DNA of 64,000 nucleotides from Puia sp963703355 (GTDB taxonomy: Bacteria; Bacteroidota; Bacteroidia; Chitinophagales; Chitinophagaceae): NCBI GenBank assembly GCA_963703355.1, contig OY969813.1, forward strand, positions 3,348,001 through 3,412,000, written 5' to 3'. Below are positions 42,606-50,845 of this stretch, piece after piece. The notes under the pieces were generated by a model. That model had not been told where the DNA came from. It saw only the letters and a list, made by a program, of their open reading frames with translations, and ran no database searches. A program made the translations under genes and the position numbers. Positions within the stretch are counted from its first letter, which is position 1. Each line of letters opens with the position of its first letter.

Positions 42606-44327
42606 ATGAAAAATAAAAACGTATATACGGGAATCAATTATTGCATATTTTTTTGTATGGTGATGTTTTATCCATCGCAATTAAGGGCGCAGAATAAAAA
42701 GCCAAATATCATTTGGATAACCTGTGAAGATATTTCACCTTTTATAGGTGCATATGGCGATCAACTGGTGAAAACACCCAACATAGATAAACTGGCGAAA
42801 GAAGGAGTCAGGTATAATTATGTCTTTACGGCTGCCGGAGTCTGCGCTCCCAGCAGATCATGTTTTATTACGGGAATGTATCCGACTTCCATAGGAACTA
42901 TGCATATGCGAACTATAGGAGACCCGAAATATCAACCGGTGCCTTCTTACGCAGCAGTGATTCCCTCTGAAGTAAAATGTTTTCCTGAATACTTAAGAAA
43001 AGCAGGTTATTACTGTACTAACAATGAAAAACAGGACTATCAATTTATTGCACCCGTAACTGTGTGGGATGAAAACGGACCGTCGGCATCGTTTAGAAAC
43101 TGTCCTGCAGGTAAACCTTTTTTTTCAGTCTTTAATTTATTTATCACGCATGAATCCCAGTTGTTTGGGCGCACCGACAGTTTGCTGCTGGATCCGGACA
43201 AACTGATGGTCCCTCCCTACTATCCGGATACGAAAACAGTGCGACATGATTTAAACCGACTTTTTACAAATATTGAAAGAATGGATGCGCAGGTAGGAGA
43301 GCTCATAAAAATCCTGAAAGACGAGGGTTTGTATGACAATACGATCATATTTTTCTTCAGCGATCATGGAGGAGCGCTGCCCTGGATGAAACGGGAGATA
43401 TTGGAGCGGGGAACGCATATTCCATTCATAATCCGGTTTCCCGGAGGCAAAAATGCGGGCACCGTGAATAATGATTTAATCAGCGGAGTGGATTTTGCGC
43501 CAACCGTTCTATCGCTGGCGGGCGTGCAAATACCATCCTATATACAGGGACAGGCATTTCTGGGTAATCAAAAATCAAAGACATTCCGTAAATATGTTTT
43601 TGCAGCAAGGGACAGAATGGACACTGAGTATGACAGGGTGCGTATGGTGAGGGATAAGCAATTTCAATATTTATACAATTACATGCCCGACCAGCCTTAT
43701 TATCAGAATATCGAATACAGACTGAGTATTCCTATGATGAAAGAGTTCCTGCATCTCAGAGATTCAGGTAAATTAGATGCGGTACAAATGGCCTGGTTCA
43801 AAAATAAACCTGTAGAGGAACTGTATGATCTTCAAAATGATCCGCACGAAATACATAATCTTGCATCTGACGAACGATACAAAACAAAATTACTTGAACT
43901 GAGGACTGCTTTTCAATTGTGGACCAAAACTGTAGGAGATATGGCATCTGTTCCTGAAAAGCAAATGATCAGTGAGATGTGGAATGGTAATAGTGCCGCA
44001 CCAAAAACCGAAAAGGTTGATATTGATGTTACGGCGGATGGACTGAAAATTTCATGTAAAACTCAGGGTGCGTCGATTGGATATAGAATTATTAAAAAGG
44101 ATGGAGTTACTTTACCGGAACCGCGAACGATTCAATCCTGGGACTTTGGAATGGTATTCAAAATGGTCAAAAATGGTCAGAAAACATTTGCGACTCCGAC
44201 TTGGTCGGTATACAACGATGAATTCATTCAATTAAAAAAAGACGATACCCTGAAAGTGAATGCGATGCGTATCGGATATGAAGCCAGTGAAATCAGATTT
44301 GTAAATGGCAAAACGGTATCAAATTAA
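42606..44327 (+). CDS. Secreted type I sulfatase (formylglycine-dependent)
   Basis: The 573-residue protein has a signal peptide (IFFCMVMFYPSQLRAQ) and the sulfatase core. IIWITCEDISPFIGAYGD holds the first metal ligands, and Cys80 in CAPSRSCFITG fits the C-x-P-S-R motif converted to formylglycine. IIFFFSDHGG gives the second metal site. The opening resembles the N-sulfoglucosamine sulfohydrolase-like group, but substrate prediction from this is weak. The last ~120 residues form a beta domain resembling a chitobiase C-terminal module. It sits 9 bases after nagA and 4 before the EXPERA gene, so it probably desulfates amino-sugar glycans destined for NagA/NagB. No maturase gene is in view. Confidence 0.92.
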   Translation: MKNKNVYTGINYCIFFCMVMFYPSQLRAQNKKPNIIWITCEDISPFIGAYGDQLVKTPNIDKLAKEGVRYNYVFTAAGVCAPSRSCFITGMYPTSIGTMHMRTIGDPKYQPVPSYAAVIPSEVKCFPEYLRKAGYYCTNNEKQDYQFIAPVTVWDENGPSASFRNCPAGKPFFSVFNLFITHESQLFGRTDSLLLDPDKLMVPPYYPDTKTVRHDLNRLFTNIERMDAQVGELIKILKDEGLYDNTIIFFFSDHGGALPWMKREILERGTHIPFIIRFPGGKNAGTVNNDLISGVDFAPTVLSLAGVQIPSYIQGQAFLGNQKSKTFRKYVFAARDRMDTEYDRVRMVRDKQFQYLYNYMPDQPYYQNIEYRLSIPMMKEFLHLRDSGKLDAVQMAWFKNKPVEELYDLQNDPHEIHNLASDERYKTKLLELRTAFQLWTKTVGDMASVPEKQMISEMWNGNSAAPKTEKVDIDVTADGLKISCKTQGASIGYRIIKKDGVTLPEPRTIQSWDFGMVFKMVKNGQKTFATPTWSVYNDEFIQLKKDDTLKVNAMRIGYEASEIRFVNGKTVSN

Positions 44328-44331
44328 ATAT

Positions 44332-44868
44332 ATGCAACCAACCCCTATACCATTATCGAAACGCCCGGTAGACGTAGCAATTATTATTTTCTTTTTCATC
44401 AACCTGATATTTATTACTTATATCGTGGATCTTGAGCAACTCGTTATCGCGGATCCTGATCATTTTACATATCCCATTTGGCCGCCGGCGAAACTGGTTG
44501 ACCTGGTGCATTGGTATGGCAGGAATTTTGATCCCGTACTGATGGCCAGGCCCGCATGGTGGCGTGCGACAATCTGGATCGATTCGTTATTTTTTGGTCC
44601 TTTTTATGCAGTTGCCATATATGCATTTATCAAGGGGAAAAACTGGATTCGTTTTGTAACCATTATTTGGGCGTCTGTGATGATTACAAATGTTACGATT
44701 ATTTTATTTGAAGAAGTAAATGGAGAGCATGCTTCACCACAACTGATGCGCGTGTTCCTTTCTAATGCGGCCTGGGTTATTTTCCCTATCATCGTATTGT
44801 ATCGAATGTGGCGTTCCGTTTATCCTTTTTCATCCATTCAGAACCAGACAGAGAAAACTTCCTCATGA
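44332..44868 (+). CDS. EXPERA-domain (emopamil-binding-protein-like) membrane protein
   Basis: The 178-residue protein has four hydrophobic helices (VAIIIFFFINLIFITYIV, IDSLFFGPFYAVAIYAF, IRFVTIIWASVMITNVTIIL, NAAWVIFPIIVLYRMW). The pattern and the aromatic/acidic residues ahead of the first loops (DLVHWYGRNFDPVLMARPAWW) fit the EXPERA domain of sterol isomerases and sigma-2/TM6SF relatives. The bacterial function is unknown. It is embedded in the nag operon, 4 bases after the sulfatase stop and overlapping the SDR gene by 4 (ATGA). An ATG at 44305 would overlap the sulfatase and is less likely. Confidence 0.78.
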   Translation: MQPTPIPLSKRPVDVAIIIFFFINLIFITYIVDLEQLVIADPDHFTYPIWPPAKLVDLVHWYGRNFDPVLMARPAWWRATIWIDSLFFGPFYAVAIYAFIKGKNWIRFVTIIWASVMITNVTIILFEEVNGEHASPQLMRVFLSNAAWVIFPIIVLYRMWRSVYPFSSIQNQTEKTSS

Positions 44869-45668
44869 ATTTTAAAGAAAGGTACGGAGCTGTTGCACTG
44901 GTGGCTGGTGCTTCTGAAGGAATGGGAGCGGCTTTTGCGCGGGCTTTGGCGAAAGAAGGAATGGACGTTGTTCTCGTTGCGAGAAGAAAAAAAAATCTCG
45001 AATTACTGGCAGAAGAACTTTCGGCTCAATATTCAGTTAAAACCTGGATGGTAAGTTGTGATCTCGGCGCACCCGATGTAATTGGTCAGATTACGGATGT
45101 AATTGGTGATATGATGATTCACTTCCTGGTTTACAATGCGGCGCTTTCATATATCGGTCCGTATCTGGATAACCCGATTTTGGATCATATAGAAATCGCA
45201 GATGTAAATATGATCACGCCGATGAAAATGCTGCATCATTTTGGCCGCAGGATGGTTCAACAAAAAAAAGGAGGTATTGTGTTGATGTCCTCAATTGCAG
45301 GTAATCAGGGTTCAGGATTTCTGGCTACTTATGCGGCGACGAAAGCCTTCAACCGGATTCTTGCAGAAAGTTTATGGTACGAATGGAAAACGAAAGGTGT
45401 TGATGTTATCGGATGTTGTGCGGGTGCCACGCTGACACCCAATTATATTGACTCAAAACCAAAAAAGATAAGCGTCTTCGCTCCCAAACCTCAGTTGCCC
45501 GAGCAGGTAGTCGCGGAGTGTTTATCTAAATTAGGGAGCACGCCTTCTTTTGTGAGTGGTGGTTCCAATAAAGTTGCCAGTTTTCTAATGAATCATATTT
45601 TATCTCTCAAAAAATCAGTGAATATCATGGGTGATACCACCCGAAAAATGTATGGTATCAAAGACTGA
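44865..45668 (+). CDS. Short-chain dehydrogenase/reductase (classical SDR)
   Basis: This 267-residue protein has the Rossmann motif VAGASEGMGAAFARAL (T-G-x-x-x-G-x-G type, with Ala for Thr), a VYNAALSYIG stretch in the NNAG position, the catalytic Ser in IVLMSSIAG and the YxxxK pair in TYAATKAFNRIL. It should reduce or oxidise a hydroxyl/carbonyl with NAD(P)H. The chosen ATG (44865) overlaps the EXPERA stop by 4 bases; the earlier ATG at 44808 lies inside that gene. It ends the nag-sulfatase operon and its last 11 bases overlap the converging sugar-isomerase-like gene. Confidence 0.9.
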   Translation: MNFKERYGAVALVAGASEGMGAAFARALAKEGMDVVLVARRKKNLELLAEELSAQYSVKTWMVSCDLGAPDVIGQITDVIGDMMIHFLVYNAALSYIGPYLDNPILDHIEIADVNMITPMKMLHHFGRRMVQQKKGGIVLMSSIAGNQGSGFLATYAATKAFNRILAESLWYEWKTKGVDVIGCCAGATLTPNYIDSKPKKISVFAPKPQLPEQVVAECLSKLGSTPSFVSGGSNKVASFLMNHILSLKKSVNIMGDTTRKMYGIKD

Positions 45669-46530
45669 GTTGCTGAATATAATTCGCACTTCCGGCCATG
45701 TGATCCAGATTCATTTCAACAAAGTAATTCTTTACACCTCCTGTTTTAGCAGCTATAAAAAATTCCTTCCAATCGATGATACCCTGACCGAGTGTAACTT
45801 CTTTTTTGTCGGACGTCCAGTCTGATAAATGAGAAGAAATAAATCGGCCTGGATATTTATTAAAATAAGTAGACGCTTTATATCCCAGATTAATCACTTC
45901 TGTCTGGAATTGCATTTTAACGAGGTCCGGGTCAAAACGATTCATCAATGCATCATAGATTAGTTGGTTGTCAAGTTTGGCAAATTCAAATTCGTGATTG
46001 TGAAAGCCTGTTTGTAAACCCGCTTTTTTTATCTTTTCCGCAACTTTATTTAATTTGTCGGCATTCGTTAAATAGTCATTCAGTGTTGCAGTTTTTGGCA
46101 ACCAAAATGTGGAGCAGATCATTTGTGAGAGACCCAGCTGATGAGCAAATTCTATGCGGTCGTCCAATGTGTCGGTTAGTTCAGGAAATCCGAAATGGCA
46201 ACTGGGACAGGTTAAACCGGCGTCGTTGATAATACTTTTTAATTCAGAAGGCTTGAACTTGGTAAGCGGACCGAAGCCACTGTCAACATACCCCTGGGGC
46301 GAGCACATCTCCACCAGCTTGTATCCGTGGCCGGCCATCATTTTTAATGTTCCGGGAAAATCTTTATTAAGTATTTCTCTGATGGGAAACGTCTGGAAAC
46401 CAACGGGTATGTCCATCCAATCGGGGATTTTTCCAGCGAATAGTACATTCGGTAATTGTGATAACACAACCGTCGCGGTTAATCCTTTTGCGCTGTGATT
46501 GAGGAATGATCTCCTGTTCAGTTTTTTCAT
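45658..46530 (-). CDS. Tat-exported sugar phosphate isomerase/epimerase-like TIM-barrel protein
   Basis: This 290-residue protein has a Tat signal (RRSFLNHSAKGLTATVVL) and a xylose-isomerase-like TIM barrel: PVGFQTFPIREILN, GYKLVEMCSPQGYVD, HNHEFEFAKLDN with the metal His and Glu, and a final YFVEMNLDHMAG. It may bind a metal and isomerise or cleave a sugar in the periplasm. It lies 29 bases after the Gfo/Idh/MocA gene, so the two are cotranscribed; this pairing is common in Bacteroidota. Confidence 0.88.
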   Translation of the reverse strand: MKKLNRRSFLNHSAKGLTATVVLSQLPNVLFAGKIPDWMDIPVGFQTFPIREILNKDFPGTLKMMAGHGYKLVEMCSPQGYVDSGFGPLTKFKPSELKSIINDAGLTCPSCHFGFPELTDTLDDRIEFAHQLGLSQMICSTFWLPKTATLNDYLTNADKLNKVAEKIKKAGLQTGFHNHEFEFAKLDNQLIYDALMNRFDPDLVKMQFQTEVINLGYKASTYFNKYPGRFISSHLSDWTSDKKEVTLGQGIIDWKEFFIAAKTGGVKNYFVEMNLDHMAGSANYIQQLSL

Positions 46531-46559
46531 ATGTTGAAAATTAATGTTAGCGAATTAGC

Positions 46560-48158
46560 TCAGATCGTTGTAGGATCCCATCCCTGCCTGTATTCTCTGC
46601 CAAGATATTTATTTGCATCCGTGATATTGGTAATCTTCATGTTTACGGGATCATATTTTAATAAATGTCCCGTTCTCAGTGCCACTGAGTACAAGTTAAT
46701 GGCTTCTGTGATAAATTCTGCCTCCCTAAAATTACCTGCATATTGTTTACCTGTTTTACATGCGTCCACAAACAGAGAGAGTGCAGCTGTAGTTTGTTCA
46801 ACCTGGCTTCTTTTGTCAGTAATTGTATTAAAAGGATTATCCATTTTCTTTCCGGAAATGATCTGGGGATTTTGAACATTAAATCCCGCAAGTATTTTTC
46901 CCTTATCCCCTACGAACATCATGCCTTCAGCGGGTAGTTCTTTATTGTCATCGAGTAGTTCTACTGGCACCGGTGGTCTCATACCACCATCATACCAGCA
47001 AAGGTCTACAGCAGGTCTGGATCCGTTTGCAGGATATTTAAAACGAACGGAGCTGGCCATGGGAAATGAAAAGTCATTTTTGATTTGAAAGGGGACAGGG
47101 TCGTGCATACCACATACATGACTCAAATTAGGTTCTATAACTGTCGGGCCCTGCAATTTCAACGCGTTAAAAACAGTCCACAAACTATAATGTCCCATAT
47201 CAGCCATTGATCCCCCGCCGAAGTCATACCATCCCCTGAACACCATGTTGGTATAATTTGGAGAATAAGGACGGTTTGCTTCCGGGCCAAGCCAGAGATC
47301 CCAGTCCAAACCTGCTGGTACAGGTGGCGTATCGGCAGGTAAGGTTGGATATTGAGGCCAGACAGGTCGGTTTGTCCAGTTATGTACTTCTGTTAAATTT
47401 CCAATAGCGCCTGCATTTATCCAGGCCATTACGGTTTCCATGGGTCCATTTGAATCCCAGGGAACCAGATGGGTAATGACCGGACTCGTTTTTGCAAATG
47501 CAATGACTTTCTTTCCTTCGAGTAAACGGTTGGAAAGCGGTTTGTGAACGATTACGTGTTTGCCTTTTTTCATGGCGGCGTAGGAAAGAATTCCGTGCAG
47601 GTGATCCGGTGTCATGATCTTTACTGCATTGAGATCTTTTTCCTTGTCCAGTAACTCACGGGCATCTGCATACGAAGTGACTCCTTTATAATTTAATTCG
47701 GGATGCACATTTGCGTAAAAACTGTCTACAATAGATTTACCATTATCTCTTCCGCCGGGAACCGTGTTATCGCCTCCTGGCTCCCAATCAGTTTTTTGAA
47801 TGGATTTACGAATTTGATTCTTGAGACCGTCTTTTGACCAGTCTTTATACCCAACAGCATCTTTATTTGGATCGCAAACGGCCACTACCTGAAATGATGT
47901 GTTTTCGAGAAGCGGCAATAATTCCCTGATACCCTGTGTGCCCATACCGATATAACCCAGTGTTATTTTATCACTAGGCGCGATGAAATTTTTGCCTCCC
48001 ATGACGTGTCGGGGAAGTATGGTGAACGTTAATGCTGAAGCTGCCATGGTTTCGACAAATTTCCTTCTGTTGATGGTCGAATCTGATGCAGCGTTGAGAC
48101 CGGAAATTGCATCTTGTTCATAGGACCCCGGAGCGGAGACCTGAGTGTCTTTTTTCAT
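46560..48158 (-). CDS. Tat-exported Gfo/Idh/MocA family oxidoreductase
   Basis: The 532-residue protein has a delayed twin-arginine motif (INRRKFVETMAASALTF) after ~30 polar residues. The Rossmann site is LGYIGMGTQGIRELLP, and VKIMTPDHLHGILSYAAM followed by KGKHVIVHKPLSNRL carries the catalytic Lys of the family. The C-terminal domain is the large beta sheet typical of secreted members. It would act on a sugar with tightly bound NAD in the periplasm. It is the first gene of a leftward pair with the TIM-barrel protein. The N-terminal extension before the Tat motif is longer than usual. Confidence 0.92.
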   Translation of the reverse strand: MKKDTQVSAPGSYEQDAISGLNAASDSTINRRKFVETMAASALTFTILPRHVMGGKNFIAPSDKITLGYIGMGTQGIRELLPLLENTSFQVVAVCDPNKDAVGYKDWSKDGLKNQIRKSIQKTDWEPGGDNTVPGGRDNGKSIVDSFYANVHPELNYKGVTSYADARELLDKEKDLNAVKIMTPDHLHGILSYAAMKKGKHVIVHKPLSNRLLEGKKVIAFAKTSPVITHLVPWDSNGPMETVMAWINAGAIGNLTEVHNWTNRPVWPQYPTLPADTPPVPAGLDWDLWLGPEANRPYSPNYTNMVFRGWYDFGGGSMADMGHYSLWTVFNALKLQGPTVIEPNLSHVCGMHDPVPFQIKNDFSFPMASSVRFKYPANGSRPAVDLCWYDGGMRPPVPVELLDDNKELPAEGMMFVGDKGKILAGFNVQNPQIISGKKMDNPFNTITDKRSQVEQTTAALSLFVDACKTGKQYAGNFREAEFITEAINLYSVALRTGHLLKYDPVNMKITNITDANKYLGREYRQGWDPTTI

Positions 48159-48302
48159 ATAGCAATATTTTAATAATGGCAGGGAGCTACTAAAAATACT
48201 GCATTTTTAACAATCAATCCCGTCATTGACATGCTCATTGTTAATTTGTATATTACGTCCCGGACTTTTGCTGTTCACCCCATATGAAATTGTCCCTGTG
48301 AT

Positions 48303-50684
48303 ATGAAGTTCTCTTCTAACCGGCTGCTACCTGCTACAATATATTTACTTCTGTTTTTTTCATTGTGCGATAGGGTATATGGTCAGAATTATGTTTTCGC
48401 CCAACTCACTGGCAATCCGGTAAATACTACCGGATGGAATTTTCAGGGGGATGCCAGACCGAATATGTTTATAGGATCTACGGGTGCCGAGTTGCTTCTT
48501 TGTCCTGATGTGTTCAACTCCAGCGGAGCTATATTTTATAATCAGCCGATCAATCTCTCGCTTTGTCATAAATGGATTGCTGAGTTCGACTTTCGCATGT
48601 ATGATGGGACCGGTGCCGACGGACTTGCTTTTTGTTTTCTGGACGTACCCCCTGTAGGTTTTGTTTATGGCGGAGGGTTGGGTATCCCGTCAACAGCAAA
48701 TGGACTGAAAGTTTGCTTTGACACCTGGAATAATTGCATTCCTTACGACACGGGTAAGGTGCATCAGGATATGCCAAAGATTGAAATTCGTTGGGGCATT
48801 GGATACGATGACGATTCTGATCCAAACAATCTGATATATGGGGAATGTAGAAGCGGACCCACGAGAGATAATAGTGACGGCAAACTTTCTTATATACGTT
48901 CTAACAATTACAATCATGCAAAAATTACCTACGACAGCGGTAATATAAGTGTGTATGTAAACGATACGCTGTATTTAACAGGTTACCAGCAATTTAATTT
49001 CTCTGGTTATCTGGGTTTTACAGCCAGTACGGGTGGCTACAACGATAATCACACTATAAAGAATGTTATCATCTATACGCAAATGCCGCCTTCATTTGCA
49101 GGAAACACCCAGAGTTTTTGTCCCTATGACACGGTTCAAATAGGCGGACCTGCTAATCCAAATTATGTTTATTCCTGGTATCCTGTTTCCGGTTTAAAGG
49201 ATACCACGTCTTCTGCGCCTTTTGTGCATGTCCCCAATGACTCCAGCAATTCCATTTACTATAAATATTTTGTGCGGACCTCTTTCAATACGAATCCCGG
49301 GTGTTCATCCATAGACAGTGTAATTTTAAAAGTCTATCCCAACCCCAAAGTCCATTTTGTTACTCCTGAAATTTGTCTAACAGATGCAGTTGCGCAATTT
49401 TATGACAGTTCCTTCACCTCTGATAGTTCAACGCTGCCATTTACTTACGATTGGAATTTTGGTGATCTGAACGCACAGCCGGGAAATCCCAACAGTTCAA
49501 CCGCGATGAATCCGGCACATCATTATTCTGCAGCAGCCAACTATCTTATGTCATTGACAGTAACAAACGGTGAAGGATGTACTGATAGTTCTTCAAAAAT
49601 ATTTACGGTGAATGGCGCGGTGCCCCAGGCAGTATTTTCTGTTAATACGGCACCGGTATTATGCAGTAACCAATCTGTAAGTATAACTAATGAAAGTATT
49701 GTAGATTTCGGGTCCATCACTAAAGTACAAATCTATTGGGGTGACTCGGCTGCTGTTTCTTATACAGATGATAATCCATTTCCCGGTAAAGTATATTCAC
49801 ATGGCTACCCGAATCCTGTTTCCAGCAATGTTACCACCTATACCATCCGGATGATTTCTTCTTCAGGTATTACCTGTCAAAATGAGCTTGACAAGCAAAT
49901 CAGTGTGCAACCCAGTCCACATGCTCAGTTCAATACCATACCTTCTTATTGTGATTACGATTCTCCTTCTGTTATAACAGAGGCGACAGAGCTTACGGGA
50001 CTGCCGGGATCCTATGCATTTTACGGCATTGGAATTTCTACGGAAGGAGTATTTGCACCCCAGCTTACTGGTCCTGGCAAATATACATTGCTTTACAAGT
50101 TTACTTCAACAAACGGGTGTTTCGATACAGCCACCCAGACAGTAGTCGTCATTGCTCCTCCTGCAGTATATGCCGGAAATGATACTGCTGTGGTTGTTAA
50201 TCAGCCTTTGCAACTTCAGGTTGTCAGCAGTGATGCAGGTGGCGATACTTATATATGGTCGCCGTCCACAGGACTTAATAATAATACCATAACAAATCCG
50301 ATTTCTATTTTGGGCTCCAATATCGATTCCATAAGATATTTTGTGAAAGCCACAGATTCCGCAGGCTGCTATGGAGAGGCCTCCATTGCCGTGAAAGTTT
50401 TTAAGACGAGCCCCAATATTTTTGTGCCAAATGCATTTACCCCCGGCACATCTGTGAATAATATATTCAGACCCATCCCAGTTGGAATTTCTTCCTTACA
50501 ATATTTCAGAATCTACAATCGTTGGGGGCAACTCGTTTACAATACGTCAAAGCTGGGGGATGGATGGGATGGAACAATTTCCGGCAAACCTCAAAGTATG
50601 GGAAGTTATGTATGGATGGTTCAGGGAACTACATATACCGGAGTTGTTATTTCCAAAAAAGGAACCATGACCCTCATACGCTAG
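48303..50684 (+). CDS. T9SS-secreted lectin/PKD surface protein with type B C-terminal domain
   Basis: The 793-residue protein has a signal peptide (YLLLFFSLCDRVYGQN). Residues ~30-260 resemble an L-type (legume-like) lectin domain, with WIAEFDFRMYDGTGADGLAF and GLKVCFDTWNN. PKD-type domains follow (for example FTYDWNFGDLNAQPGNP). The last ~85 residues are the gliding-motility-associated C-terminal domain: FVPNAFTPG, YFRIYNRWGQLVYN, WDG and SYVWMVQGTTYTG. That domain directs secretion by the type IX system and attachment at the surface. It probably binds sugars outside the cell. The gene is alone and read away from the Gfo/Idh operon. Confidence 0.9.
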   Translation: MKFSSNRLLPATIYLLLFFSLCDRVYGQNYVFAQLTGNPVNTTGWNFQGDARPNMFIGSTGAELLLCPDVFNSSGAIFYNQPINLSLCHKWIAEFDFRMYDGTGADGLAFCFLDVPPVGFVYGGGLGIPSTANGLKVCFDTWNNCIPYDTGKVHQDMPKIEIRWGIGYDDDSDPNNLIYGECRSGPTRDNSDGKLSYIRSNNYNHAKITYDSGNISVYVNDTLYLTGYQQFNFSGYLGFTASTGGYNDNHTIKNVIIYTQMPPSFAGNTQSFCPYDTVQIGGPANPNYVYSWYPVSGLKDTTSSAPFVHVPNDSSNSIYYKYFVRTSFNTNPGCSSIDSVILKVYPNPKVHFVTPEICLTDAVAQFYDSSFTSDSSTLPFTYDWNFGDLNAQPGNPNSSTAMNPAHHYSAAANYLMSLTVTNGEGCTDSSSKIFTVNGAVPQAVFSVNTAPVLCSNQSVSITNESIVDFGSITKVQIYWGDSAAVSYTDDNPFPGKVYSHGYPNPVSSNVTTYTIRMISSSGITCQNELDKQISVQPSPHAQFNTIPSYCDYDSPSVITEATELTGLPGSYAFYGIGISTEGVFAPQLTGPGKYTLLYKFTSTNGCFDTATQTVVVIAPPAVYAGNDTAVVVNQPLQLQVVSSDAGGDTYIWSPSTGLNNNTITNPISILGSNIDSIRYFVKATDSAGCYGEASIAVKVFKTSPNIFVPNAFTPGTSVNNIFRPIPVGISSLQYFRIYNRWGQLVYNTSKLGDGWDGTISGKPQSMGSYVWMVQGTTYTGVVISKKGTMTLIR

Positions 50685-50788
50685 CAAATAATTTTCAGCT
50701 TCATCACCTTTCCACCAACGAAATCCGCCGGTTATCATATTTATAGAATATTTAAACTACGAAAAGTTTCTTTCTTCAGGCAGGAATA

Positions 50789-50796
50789 TAATTTTG
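50789..50796 (+). promoter_or_regulatory. -7 box upstream of an outer-membrane receptor gene
   Basis: TAATTTTG fits TAnnTTTG and lies 49 bases before the start codon at 50846. The -33 element is weak: only TTTC at 50767-50770 sits at the right distance. Confidence 0.4.
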
Positions 50797-50845
50797 GTCC
50801 TCATTGTGAGCACAGAGAGACCCTTTTTCATTCCAAAACCTGATC

